Source: Candidatus Kuenenia stuttgartensis (lineage in GTDB: Bacteria > Planctomycetota > Planctomycetia > Planctomycetales > Planctomycetaceae). From it: a stretch of 39,002 nucleotides of DNA. Position 1 is the first letter of the stretch. The number at the start of each line of letters is the position of its first letter. This document shows positions 1-7,819 of the stretch, piece after piece. Location of the stretch: NCBI GenBank assembly GCA_945906725.1, contig CAMDRI010000034.1, positions 1 to 39,002 on the forward strand, given 5' to 3'. The translations under genes were made by a program, and so were the position numbers. The notes beneath the pieces are model-generated. The model saw only the letters and a list, made by a program, of their open reading frames with translations, was not told the DNA's origin and did not search any database.

Positions 1-38
1 CCCTGCAACAAAACCGCAAAACTGGGTACAAGTTCCAT

Positions 39-105
39 CGTGAGCCTCCTTGCTCGATGCCTGAGAGTGATGTCCCAAGCATTGTCGTGGAGGCTCGCGC
101 TTTTT
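39..105. terminator. Weak terminator-like inverted repeat followed by a T tract
   Basis: CGTGAGCCTCC (39-49) pairs with GGAGGCTCGCG (89-99), 10 of 11 positions, and is followed by CTTTTT. The 39-base loop is long for an intrinsic terminator, so this may simply be a dispersed inverted repeat. Confidence 0.25.
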
Positions 106-138
106 CCGTAGATCAGTTCTCAACACTCTAAAAACTGC

Positions 139-163
139 AAAAGTCGAACTCAGTTCGACTTTT
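139..163. repeat. Perfect 12-bp-arm palindrome
   Basis: AAAAGTCGAACT (139-150) is exactly complementary to AGTTCGACTTTT (152-163) around a single central C. The arms end in A4/T4, so the RNA would form a hairpin with a short U tract on either strand. It could be a bidirectional terminator or a dimeric-repressor operator. It interrupts the zinc-ribbon fragment. Confidence 0.6.
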
Positions 164-243
164 ACAATTCTGCAGCAGCCGGCGGCGTGCTCATCCTTGA
201 TCTTGAGTTCCTTGTTGCACTTCGGGCAGTTGAGGTTAATCAT

Positions 244-633
244 CTTGGGTTCAATGGGAACCTTGGGGGCTGGTGTTATGAAATTGGATTCTGTCTGGAA
301 TGGTCGTGGATTTTCTGAGTCATGGCTCCGAGGTCCAATCTGCCCAGAAAGCAAACGGCCCTTGTCGAGTCGCCTCGGCAAGGGCCTGACATGCCATTGG
401 CGCATCGGAGACCAAGAGATCCCCTGGCAGTTTGCTTCCCGGCAGAGCCTGCCTCCATTTCTCTCGGCACCGCATTTGATCCGACAAACGGACTGCAAAT
501 CAACCATTAGACATCGGGGCCATGCCTCAAAACATCCACCTCACCAGCTTTGACACCAACCTAAAAAGGCCTTGATTAACGATCCCTCCAAGGTTCCGGT
601 TGAACCGAAAATCCATCAAAGGACAACCAAACG
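244..633. other. Leader region of the glycan operon, no gene recognised
   Basis: I see no convincing coding sequence here. A GC-rich hairpin lies at 357-386: 13-bp arms with one mismatch and a TCGC loop. A TTGACA hexamer at 550-555 could be a -35 element for the operon starting at 634, but no good -10 sits at the expected distance, so I do not call a promoter. Confidence 0.4.
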
Positions 634-2307
634 ATGCAACATCTGCAGAAACACAACCGAAGAGAGTTCCTAAAGCGCTCTGGCGCAGCCCCGCTGGGTG
701 CGGCGTTGGCACTCGGAGTGATTAGCCCCCGGGGGGGATTGGCGGTTCATGCGGACGCGAGCGAATCAGCCGAGATGGCTGCCGCTCGCAAGAAGGCCCA
801 ACAGCGCCGCCGCCGGTTAATTTACAACGACGACGGCTGCGGGCCGCTCGGCAGTCCCACCGGCAATACGGCCGACGGCTTTCTGTATGGACCGCAGAGC
901 CGGATGGGTGCGTTGCGTGGTTCACAGGTCGATAGCGTTTTCATTTGCTCGGGCGCCACGCATGTGCTCACGCATCCAACAGCCGTGGCCGAATCGTATG
1001 CCGATGTCGCGCAGCGTTACGGCATCGGCGGAGAGTGGGAGGCGTACCGCGCCAACATGCGGGCGCTGGAAGGTCTGAAGACCGACGCCATCCAGCTCAC
1101 GATCGACCACTGCCGGAAGCATGAGCTGGAGGTCTGTTACTCGCATCGCATCAACGACATTCACAATACGTTTCTGGAGGTCGAGCGATCGACGTGGTTT
1201 CGTGAGCATCCGCAATTTTGGATGGGGAAGCCCGACGAAGCGGCCAAGGCTGGCGGCGCCAACTCGCCAAAGCACTGGTGGTCGGCATTGGACTTTGAAC
1301 AGCCGAACGTGCTTGATCACCTCGCTCGCATTCAGGAAGAGGTCAGCAGCAAGTACGACGTCGATGGCATGGAGATCGACTACTTCCGCTCGCCGATGTT
1401 CTTTCGTCCGAATTTGGATTATCAACCCGCCACCGCCACACAGGTCGAGATCCTTACCGGTTTCCAGCGCCGGTTGCGCAAGATTCATCTGCAAGCAGGC
1501 AACAAACGCGGTCGGCCGATCCTCACTGCCGCGCGCGTTCCCGCGACTCCCTCGGCGTGTCGGCACGTGGGAATCGACATTGAACGCTGGCTCAAGGAAG
1601 GGCTGGTCGACGTGCTGAACGTCGGTGGCGGCTACGTTCCATTTACCGAGCCGTTGGACGAGATCGTCAAGCTGGCCCACAGCGTCGGCATCCCGGTGTA
1701 CTCCACGATCAGTGCCTCGGGCATGCGCGGGCCGGACAACCGCTACAGCGCCGTCGAGGCCTGGCGCGGAGCGGCGTCGAACATGTGGCACGCCGGGGTC
1801 GATGGCATCGTGACGTTCAATATCTTCCCAGCCGTCGGCCCCGAGCCCCGTTTCGTGGATATCGGCTCGAAGGAGACGCTCGCTGGTCGAAACAAACTGT
1901 TCGTGATCGACCCGATCCGCATACTCGAAGGGGATCTCGTCCAAGGGATCACTCAAACTCAGGCATTGCCGGTCTCGATTCATGGCGACGGCAAGTCGGT
2001 CGTCGCGGTGCTTCCGATTGGCGATGATCTACCTGCGGCAGGAAAGAGAGGCACTCTCGCGAGTGCCGACTTGCGTGTTCGCCTGAGCGATCCGCAGGCG
2101 ATCGACGCGATTGAAGTCTCGCTGAACGGTGCGGTGTTGGCGGTCACAGAGCAAGAGCCCAAGACGGGTTGGTTCGTCTGCCGTCCCAAGCCGGAGCAAT
2201 ATCGTCTGGGACGAAACGCACTGGCGTTCCGGGCGACTCGTGTTGCTGCGGACAGGAAGCACGTTGCGGATGTGACTCACGTCGAAGTCCCGGTGCAATA
2301 CAACTGA
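634..2307 (+). CDS. Tat-exported glycosyl-hydrolase-like 10 (GHL10-type) protein
   Basis: This 557-residue protein begins with a Tat signal: RREFLKRSG at residues 9-17, then a hydrophobic alanine/leucine stretch. The mature part has the look of a TIM barrel of the GHL10/DUF187 glycosidase-like group. Acidic motif DGMEIDYFRSP (near residues 244-254) sits where such barrels carry catalytic carboxylates, followed by a C-terminal beta domain from about residue 420. The start is supported by AAAGGA 10 bases upstream. It is the first gene of a six-gene operon of exported carbohydrate enzymes, so it probably hydrolyses a glycan outside the cytoplasm. The substrate cannot be read from the sequence. 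Family assignment is by overall resemblance, not a search. Confidence 0.75.
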   Translation: MQHLQKHNRREFLKRSGAAPLGAALALGVISPRGGLAVHADASESAEMAAARKKAQQRRRRLIYNDDGCGPLGSPTGNTADGFLYGPQSRMGALRGSQVDSVFICSGATHVLTHPTAVAESYADVAQRYGIGGEWEAYRANMRALEGLKTDAIQLTIDHCRKHELEVCYSHRINDIHNTFLEVERSTWFREHPQFWMGKPDEAAKAGGANSPKHWWSALDFEQPNVLDHLARIQEEVSSKYDVDGMEIDYFRSPMFFRPNLDYQPATATQVEILTGFQRRLRKIHLQAGNKRGRPILTAARVPATPSACRHVGIDIERWLKEGLVDVLNVGGGYVPFTEPLDEIVKLAHSVGIPVYSTISASGMRGPDNRYSAVEAWRGAASNMWHAGVDGIVTFNIFPAVGPEPRFVDIGSKETLAGRNKLFVIDPIRILEGDLVQGITQTQALPVSIHGDGKSVVAVLPIGDDLPAAGKRGTLASADLRVRLSDPQAIDAIEVSLNGAVLAVTEQEPKTGWFVCRPKPEQYRLGRNALAFRATRVAADRKHVADVTHVEVPVQYN

Positions 2308-2356
2308 AAGGTCCGTCAAACCGGACTCTTTTTCGCTTCTGTTTGGAGCAATGAAC

Positions 2357-3730
2357 ATGCGATGCACGATCCTGCCACGAATCACTCGTCGCAGCCTCCT
2401 GGCCAGCGGTGCGGCCATAACGGCTGCGTGCGCGGTTCAGTCTCTGTCTGCGCTACGGGCGCAGGAACAAGCCGAGAAAACGCACGGCCGCTTAAAGGTC
2501 ACCGACATTGAGACCCACGAGATCACGGTGCCGTACGAGGACTGGATCGCTTACGAACTGAACCACTTCTACGGTCCCACGCGGCGCACGATCTACGTGA
2601 TTCGCACCAACAGCGAATTGATCGGTCTGGGCGAGAGCGGTTCTCGGGAGCCGGACGCGGTGCTGGCGAAATACCTCGGCTCAAATCCCTTCGACTGGGT
2701 CGGCGACGAGACCAGTCTGGGTTTGGGAATCGCCATGTACGACCTCATGGGGCAGGCGGCCGGCGTGCCGGTTTACAAATTGTTCGGCCAGAAATATCGG
2801 TCGTGGATCCCGGCGGCTGCGTGGACGGTCTCAACCCATCCCAAGCGGATGGCCAATGCTGTGCGAAAGTTTTCCGCCAGTGGCTTTACGTGGCTGAAGT
2901 ACCACTTGTCACCGTTCGAGAACGTGATCGATCAGATGGAAGCGATGCAGGCGGTCGCACCGAAAGGCTTCAAGATTCATCACGATCTGACGATGGGGGG
3001 CACCGACGATCACACCTTTGAATTGCTGGAGAAGATCTCGAAGTATCCGATTGCCGGTTGTTTTGAAGACCCGCTGCCGGAGAAGGATATCGACGGTTAC
3101 GCCGAGCTGCGTCAGAAGTGTCGGCTGCCGATCTTGTACCACCACTCTCCGTTGGGAGCCGGCTTTGAAACTCAGCGGCGAGCTGCCGACGGCTATATCC
3201 TCGGTCATGCGAAGATCGGCGATGCGATTCGCCGGGCCGGGTTGTTCGCACAGCTCGAACTTCCGTTCTCGCTGCAAAACGTCGGCGGCACGATCACGCG
3301 GGCCATGACGGTTCACATGCAGGCGGCCTTCAAGACCGCGCACCTGCACTTCAACAGTGATACGGAAACGTGGAAGGCGGATGTCGTGAAGGAGCGTCTC
3401 GAACCGGTCAACGGGCTGATCCGCGTGCCGGAACGCCCGGGACTCGGCCTGACGCTCGATCGCACCGAGCTGGAACGGCTCAAGAACCTGAAGCTCCCGG
3501 AGCAGCCAAAGTGGATCATCAAGACCAAGTACGCCAACGGCACGATGATGTACAACATCGCGGACCCACGCGATTCCCTGTTCATGGTCCGACCCGACAA
3601 GCGCCGCCTGGCGACTCTCAGCTATGACGCCCCGCTCACGACTGAATACTGGGATCCCGACGGAACACCGGCGTTCCGCGACATGTTTCAACGCCTGGAG
3701 ACAGAAGGCATGGTCCTGGAGCGGCCTTAG
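2357..3730 (+). CDS. Tat-exported mandelate racemase / muconate lactonizing (enolase superfamily) protein
   Basis: The protein starts with a Tat motif, ITRRSLLASG. I chose the ATG at 2357 because GGAG (2345-2348) is 8 bases upstream; the ATG at 2351 leaves only 2. The enolase-superfamily barrel is recognisable: WLKYH on the second strand, HHDLTMGG (Asp210) and CFEDPLP (Glu237) as first two metal ligands. Two features are unusual. The KxK acid/base motif reads K181-Y-H183. The site of the third carboxylate ligand reads ILYHHSPLG (His262-His263). Enolase-superfamily enzymes normally abstract a proton next to a carboxylate, commonly in sugar-acid dehydration. Here the chemistry may differ, and export is atypical for the superfamily. 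It lies 49 bases after the GHL10-like gene. Confidence 0.85.
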   Translation: MRCTILPRITRRSLLASGAAITAACAVQSLSALRAQEQAEKTHGRLKVTDIETHEITVPYEDWIAYELNHFYGPTRRTIYVIRTNSELIGLGESGSREPDAVLAKYLGSNPFDWVGDETSLGLGIAMYDLMGQAAGVPVYKLFGQKYRSWIPAAAWTVSTHPKRMANAVRKFSASGFTWLKYHLSPFENVIDQMEAMQAVAPKGFKIHHDLTMGGTDDHTFELLEKISKYPIAGCFEDPLPEKDIDGYAELRQKCRLPILYHHSPLGAGFETQRRAADGYILGHAKIGDAIRRAGLFAQLELPFSLQNVGGTITRAMTVHMQAAFKTAHLHFNSDTETWKADVVKERLEPVNGLIRVPERPGLGLTLDRTELERLKNLKLPEQPKWIIKTKYANGTMMYNIADPRDSLFMVRPDKRRLATLSYDAPLTTEYWDPDGTPAFRDMFQRLETEGMVLERP

Positions 3731-3766
3731 TTTGTTCCGAAGGTGTCCACCGACGCGAGGAAAATA

Positions 3767-4132
3767 ATGAGCAATTCCGACTCCGGCTCACACTACATAG
3801 ACGTTGCCAATCTTCCCTGGCAGGCCACGCGATTCCCCGGCGTGGAGATGAAGATTCTTTGGCGCGATCCCGCTGGCGAGGCATTCACTGCCATTTTTCG
3901 CACGGCTCCAGGGGCAGTGCTCCCGAAGCACAGGCACCGTGGCATCGAGCAGACGTTTGTGCTGGAAGGAAGTCTGGTGGACGAGTCCGGTGCCTGCACA
4001 GCAGGCAATTTTGTCTGGCGCGACGTCGGCTCAGTGCATTCGGCTCACTCGCCTGACGGATGTTTGGCGATCGGCGTTTTTCAAAAGGCCAATGAGTTCT
4101 TCAATGAGGAATCGAAACCATGCAAAGACTGA
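3767..4132 (+). CDS. Cupin-domain (ChrR-like) protein
   Basis: A single-domain cupin of 121 residues. LPKHRHRGIEQTFVLEGSL carries the HxH...E metal-binding pattern of cupin motif 1, and DVGSVHSAHSPDG gives the motif 2 histidine. It resembles the cupin half of ChrR-type anti-sigma factors, but no zinc-binding anti-sigma half is present. The start at 3767 is preferred over GTG 3743 because GAGG lies 6 bases upstream. Its 3' end overlaps the next gene by 13 bases, so the two are probably translationally coupled. There is no signal peptide, so it is likely the one cytoplasmic member of the operon, perhaps an isomerase or sensor for the same substrate. That role is inference. Confidence 0.8.
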   Translation: MSNSDSGSHYIDVANLPWQATRFPGVEMKILWRDPAGEAFTAIFRTAPGAVLPKHRHRGIEQTFVLEGSLVDESGACTAGNFVWRDVGSVHSAHSPDGCLAIGVFQKANEFFNEESKPCKD

Positions 4133-5100
4133 TTGTGAAGGTCGCCCTGTTTGCTTTTATGTGGATCAGCGACGGACTGCCCGCCCCGGCATCTGAGCCT
4201 GAGATCGTCTCCGTCCGCAAGATTTGGGATCGCGGCGGGCACAACGCGTTTACCGATCTGATCCGTTTCCAGGACCGCTGGTGGTGCACGTTCCGCGAGG
4301 CGAAAGACCATGGTCCGAGTCTTGGGCAAGTTCGTGTGATCGTCTCGGCCGACGGAGAAAAATGGGACTCGGCCGCGTTGCTGGAAGAACGCGAGGTCGA
4401 CCTGCGCGACCCGAAGCTGTCGATCATGCCCGACGGCCGATTGATGTTGATCATGGGAGGCAGCGTCTACCGAGGAACGCCATTCGGTACTCGCTCGCCG
4501 CGCGTCTCCTTCTCCGCCGACGGACGCCAATGGACTACACCCAGAAAAGTGCTGGCGGAGGATCATTGGTTGTGGCGCGCGACGTGGCATGAAGGCTGGG
4601 CATGGAGCGTCAGCAAGTTGGGCGAAGGAGGCGACCCGCGCCGTGGCATGTTGTACCGCAGCCGTGATGGACTCGACTGGGAGTGGATCACGGAATTCCG
4701 ACTGCCCAACAACACATGGAACGCCAGTGAGACGACCCTGCGTTTCATGCCCGACGGCGAGTTGATCGCGCTGGTCCGCCCGGAGTGGATTGGCTCCAGC
4801 CGGGCTCCGTATACGGAATGGACGTGGACGAAGTTGAAACACCGCCTGGGAGGCCCCAACTTCATTCGCCTGCCGACGGGCGAGTTGTGGGCGACCAGCC
4901 GAGGCTACGGCCAAACCGCCACGACGACACTCGCCCGCATGACCCGCGACAGCTACGACCCAGCTCTGACCCTCCCCAGCGGCGGCGACTGCAGTTACGC
5001 CGGCATGGTCTCGCACGACGACTTGCTGTGGGTCAGCTACTATTCGTCGCATGAGGGCAAGACGAGCGTCTATTTGGCAACTGTTCGTTTCAAGAACTAG
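4120..5100 (+). CDS. Secreted sialidase-like (BNR/Asp-box) beta-propeller protein
   Basis: The 326-residue protein has a short N-terminal signal peptide (hydrophobic residues 4-20, then PAPASEP). It carries at least three Asp-box motifs of the sialidase fold: VSADGEKWDS, FSADGRQWTT and RSRDGLDWEW. REAKDHGPS and DLRDPKLSIMPDG are typical of this six-bladed propeller group. Such proteins hydrolyse glycosidic bonds of sialic or other acidic sugars, but many Asp-box proteins have other or no activity, so the substrate is open. GAGGA lies 9 bases before the start, inside the end of the cupin gene. The C-terminal ATVRFKN is echoed by a vestigial sequence at 6586-6620. Confidence 0.82.
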   Translation: MQRLIVKVALFAFMWISDGLPAPASEPEIVSVRKIWDRGGHNAFTDLIRFQDRWWCTFREAKDHGPSLGQVRVIVSADGEKWDSAALLEEREVDLRDPKLSIMPDGRLMLIMGGSVYRGTPFGTRSPRVSFSADGRQWTTPRKVLAEDHWLWRATWHEGWAWSVSKLGEGGDPRRGMLYRSRDGLDWEWITEFRLPNNTWNASETTLRFMPDGELIALVRPEWIGSSRAPYTEWTWTKLKHRLGGPNFIRLPTGELWATSRGYGQTATTTLARMTRDSYDPALTLPSGGDCSYAGMVSHDDLLWVSYYSSHEGKTSVYLATVRFKN

Positions 5101-5127
5101 AGACTCGCAGGGGTGGAGGAAATCATC

Positions 5128-6585
5128 ATGAACCGATTGAGCCTGGCACTCGTTCTCATCGTCGCGGTAACCGCCCGAGCGGCGGAGCCGATCGAGATTG
5201 GAACACGCCTGGAGCCGCTGGTTGACAACTTCCTCATCGCCACCTTGCACAATGTCAAACAAACGGTTCACGAACCTATCCGCCGTGAAGTGGCGATCGT
5301 CAACGACAGTCCGTGGGAAGGGAATCTCAGCGGGTATCACGTCGTGTTTCAGGATGGCGACCGCTACCGGATGTACTACCGAGGCTGGAAGCTCGACCCC
5401 AAGAGCGGCCAGTTTTCCAGCGACCACACCTGCTACGCGGAGAGCAGTGACGGAATCCGCTGGACGAAGCCCATGTTGGAGCTTTACGAGTTCCACGGCT
5501 CCAAACAGAACAACATCGTTTGGCAGGGGGAGGGTACACATGCCTTTGCGCCGTTCAAGGATTCGAATCCGGCCTGTAAGCCCGAGCAGAAATACAAGGC
5601 GGTGGGGCCCATTATGGGAACGCCACAGAAACAGGGAGGGCTGGGGGCGTTTCAGTCGCCCGATGGGATCCATTGGTCGCCGCTGCAAGAGAAACCCGTC
5701 ATCACTAAGGGCGCATTTGATTCCTTGAACTTGGCTTTTTGGGATGCGACGCGACAGCGTTATGTGGACTTTCACCGCGACACTCGCGACGGTCGCCGCG
5801 CGATCGTGTCCTGCACATCGACCGATTTTGTCCACTGGACCGATCCCGTTTTGTTGGAATACCCCGAGGCGGCAGAGGCAGAGCTCTATACGAACGCGGT
5901 GATTCCCTATCAGCGGGCGCCGCATCTGTTCCTAGGTTTCCCGATGCGCTACGTCAGGTCGCGGACTTCGCAAACGATGGAGGGCATTCCCCCGATTGTC
6001 GGTTTCACCAATCCCGAGCCGGGCAGTTTGGGGCTTACCGACGCTGTCTTCATGACGAGTCGGGACGGTGTGAAGTTCCACCGCCGTAGCGAAGCCTTCA
6101 TCCGGCCGGGATTGGGAAGCGACTGTTGGATTTCACGAAACAACGCGCCGGCCTGGGGCATCGTCGAAACGAAGTCCGACACTGCGGAGGGCATCCCCGA
6201 ACTCTCGATCTACGCCACCGAAAGCTATTTCAACAACGCGACACGGCTGCGGAGGTTCTCGATGCGCATGGATGGGTTCGTATCGGTTCGGGCAGACAGC
6301 CAAGGGGGCGAGATGCACACTCGGCTGATTGTCTTCTCCGGAAAGTGTCTGGAAATGAATTTTTCGACCAGTGCCGCCGGCTCGATCCAGGTGGAAATTC
6401 AGGATGCCCTCGGCAAGCCAATTCCCGGCTTCACGTTGGAGGACTGCCCAGAGATCTACGGCGACAGGATCAGACAACAGGTTGGATGGAAACAGGGGAG
6501 CGACGTGAGCAAACTTGCCGGGCAGCCGGTCCGCTTGCGCTTCGTCATGAAAGACGCCGACCTGTACGCGATTCAGTTTCCGTAA
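5128..6585 (+). CDS. Secreted GH32/GH43-like beta-propeller protein
   Basis: This 485-residue protein has a signal peptide (MNRLSLALVLIVAVTARAA). I chose the ATG at 5128 because GGTGGAGGA ends 7 bases before it. Propeller-type repeats recur: YRMYYRG, SSDGIRWTKP, SPDGIHWSPL and STDFVHWTDP. These match the five-bladed GH32/GH43-like proteins common in planctomycetes, usually annotated as family 32 N-terminal or hypothetical. The C-terminal beta domain ends in VRLRFVMKDADLYAIQFP. A second, decayed copy of that end is present at 8830-9007. Catalytic acids cannot be assigned with confidence. It is fifth in operon order if the GHL10-like gene is counted as first. Confidence 0.8.
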   Translation: MNRLSLALVLIVAVTARAAEPIEIGTRLEPLVDNFLIATLHNVKQTVHEPIRREVAIVNDSPWEGNLSGYHVVFQDGDRYRMYYRGWKLDPKSGQFSSDHTCYAESSDGIRWTKPMLELYEFHGSKQNNIVWQGEGTHAFAPFKDSNPACKPEQKYKAVGPIMGTPQKQGGLGAFQSPDGIHWSPLQEKPVITKGAFDSLNLAFWDATRQRYVDFHRDTRDGRRAIVSCTSTDFVHWTDPVLLEYPEAAEAELYTNAVIPYQRAPHLFLGFPMRYVRSRTSQTMEGIPPIVGFTNPEPGSLGLTDAVFMTSRDGVKFHRRSEAFIRPGLGSDCWISRNNAPAWGIVETKSDTAEGIPELSIYATESYFNNATRLRRFSMRMDGFVSVRADSQGGEMHTRLIVFSGKCLEMNFSTSAAGSIQVEIQDALGKPIPGFTLEDCPEIYGDRIRQQVGWKQGSDVSKLAGQPVRLRFVMKDADLYAIQFP

Positions 6586-6643
6586 AGAACTCGACTGGCC
6601 CCATTCGCTTCAAAAACTAAGAAATCCATGCGGGGAGACGATC
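6586..6643 (+). other. Possible vestigial 3' end of a lost sialidase-like gene
   Basis: The plus-strand sequence ATTCGCTTCAAAAACTAA (6603-6620) encodes IRFKN followed by a stop. It matches the last codons of the gene ending at 5100 (GTTCGTTTCAAGAACTAG, VRFKN-stop) at 14 of 18 bases. Both are followed by a short leader and the next start codon. It may be all that remains of a duplicated gene deleted between the two survivors. The match is short and could be chance. Confidence 0.25.
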
Positions 6644-7819
6644 ATGATGCGACGCACATCACCGTGGCGTTTATTACTGGCTGCCTTCATGCTGTCTACG
6701 TTTTCTGGAACAGGTAGAGCGGACGAGTTTTCGGCCGTCGAGTACCAGCGGCAGACGATTTATCACTCGCCGCAAACGCCGGGTTACACCTGTTGGGTCG
6801 GAGCGTGGATCATGCCCGATGGTGACCTGATGACCTGCTTCACTCAGGCGACCGGCCCGGTCGAAGGCAGACCGAAGGCGCCCAAAGAAGTGATGGACCT
6901 GTTGAGCTGGTATCCCCAGTACGACATGACGGGGCTCGATCTGCATAACGTGCAACTCCGTTCGTCCGATGCCGGCAAGACCTGGAAGCAAGTGAGTGCC
7001 GACCCATTTAAGACCTGCATGAACGGCGTCACCGGCGAAGCGCAATCGGTCCTGCCCGATGGTACGATCATTCGCGGAGTTTTTGGCCTCTACCTTCCCT
7101 ACGACAAAGACCTCCCCAAAACCGGCTTTCTGCAACGATCGAACGACGGAACGAAGACGTGGGGCAAACCCGAAGTGCTGCTCGACCCCGAAAAAACTAC
7201 GGTCTGGCCGCGGCGAATACGAACGCTTCGCGACGGCCGGGTGCTCTTGTTGCTGGGAGTCTCGCCGCTCCCGGCCGGCAAACACACGCGCCGGGAATTC
7301 AGCAATCGCCTCGAGCCGACAATCCTGATTTCGTCCGACCAGGGGCGGACCTGGGGCAAGCCGCTGCGGGCCGCGCCCGACGATCAAATCGCAGGCTTCA
7401 CCGAGGAATTCGACGTAGCGGAACTGGCTAACGGCGACTTGTTGACCATCTATCGACGCACCGATGACGCCAAACGCTGGCAAGGAATTCTCAAAAAAGC
7501 CGACGGAACCTGGATTCCTGGCAAAGTGGGACCGATCGCACTGCCGCATAGCGGCCAGCCGGAATTATTGACGACGCTGCAAGGTCCCGTACTCCACATC
7601 GCGACCAGCGGCGCCCACTGGACGAGCGACGCGGGCCAGACCTGGAACAAGCTCAACGTCCCCGGCACGGCCTACTATCCTCGCTCGGTGCAGGCGAAGG
7701 ATGGCCGGATCTCTGTCTTCGGGCACATGGGCGGCGACAACGCCTACGGCACGGTCGATCAGTCGATCGTGATGGACTCGTTCCGACTGGTCGCGGCCGA
7801 CATCGGTGTGACCGATTGA
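6644..7819 (+). CDS. Secreted sialidase-like (BNR/Asp-box) protein
   Basis: A second exported Asp-box propeller, 391 residues, with a signal peptide (hydrophobic residues 8-20, then TGRADEFS). Four Asp boxes are visible: RSSDAGKTWKQV, RSNDGTKTWGKP, SSDQGRTWGKPL and TSDAGQTWNKL. These support a six-bladed exo-sialidase-type fold. The start is preceded by GGGGAGA about 7 bases upstream. It is the last intact gene of the operon. Its stop codon is in frame with, and immediately followed by, the decayed peptidase frame that begins the pseudogene region. Activity on sialic acid is not established; related planctomycete proteins often lie next to sulfatases or sugar-acid enzymes. Confidence 0.85.
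   Translation: MMRRTSPWRLLLAAFMLSTFSGTGRADEFSAVEYQRQTIYHSPQTPGYTCWVGAWIMPDGDLMTCFTQATGPVEGRPKAPKEVMDLLSWYPQYDMTGLDLHNVQLRSSDAGKTWKQVSADPFKTCMNGVTGEAQSVLPDGTIIRGVFGLYLPYDKDLPKTGFLQRSNDGTKTWGKPEVLLDPEKTTVWPRRIRTLRDGRVLLLLGVSPLPAGKHTRREFSNRLEPTILISSDQGRTWGKPLRAAPDDQIAGFTEEFDVAELANGDLLTIYRRTDDAKRWQGILKKADGTWIPGKVGPIALPHSGQPELLTTLQGPVLHIATSGAHWTSDAGQTWNKLNVPGTAYYPRSVQAKDGRISVFGHMGGDNAYGTVDQSIVMDSFRLVAADIGVTD

Larger units (their letters stand above)
1..243 (-). pseudogene. Zinc-ribbon gene fragment, running off the left edge
   Basis: Read on the minus strand from the ATG at 243, the frame is open to the window edge and begins MINLNCPKCNKELKIKDE. This resembles the short CxxC zinc-ribbon start (CPxCxxxxKxxDEhAG) found on many planctomycete proteins. 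After about residue 24 the resemblance stops. The frame then passes through the perfect palindrome at 139-163, and the second CxxC expected of a complete ribbon is not seen (only an adjacent CC). The same frame is also open upstream of 243, so the true start is uncertain. I read this as a truncated or interrupted remnant. A real gene continuing beyond the edge cannot be excluded. Confidence 0.35.

Noticed and set aside
550-578. Sigma-70 promoter for the first operon (TTGACA at 550-555)
   Set aside because: At 16-18 bases downstream there is no reasonable TATAAT match, so it is mentioned only as a possibility.
922-1983. Minus-strand 353-codon open frame
   Set aside because: It is antisense to the Tat-exported GHL10-like gene and has no motif of its own.
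4081-5925. Minus-strand 614-codon open frame
   Set aside because: It is antisense to the sialidase-like and GH32-like genes, which have clear signal peptides and motifs. Its composition is shadow-like.
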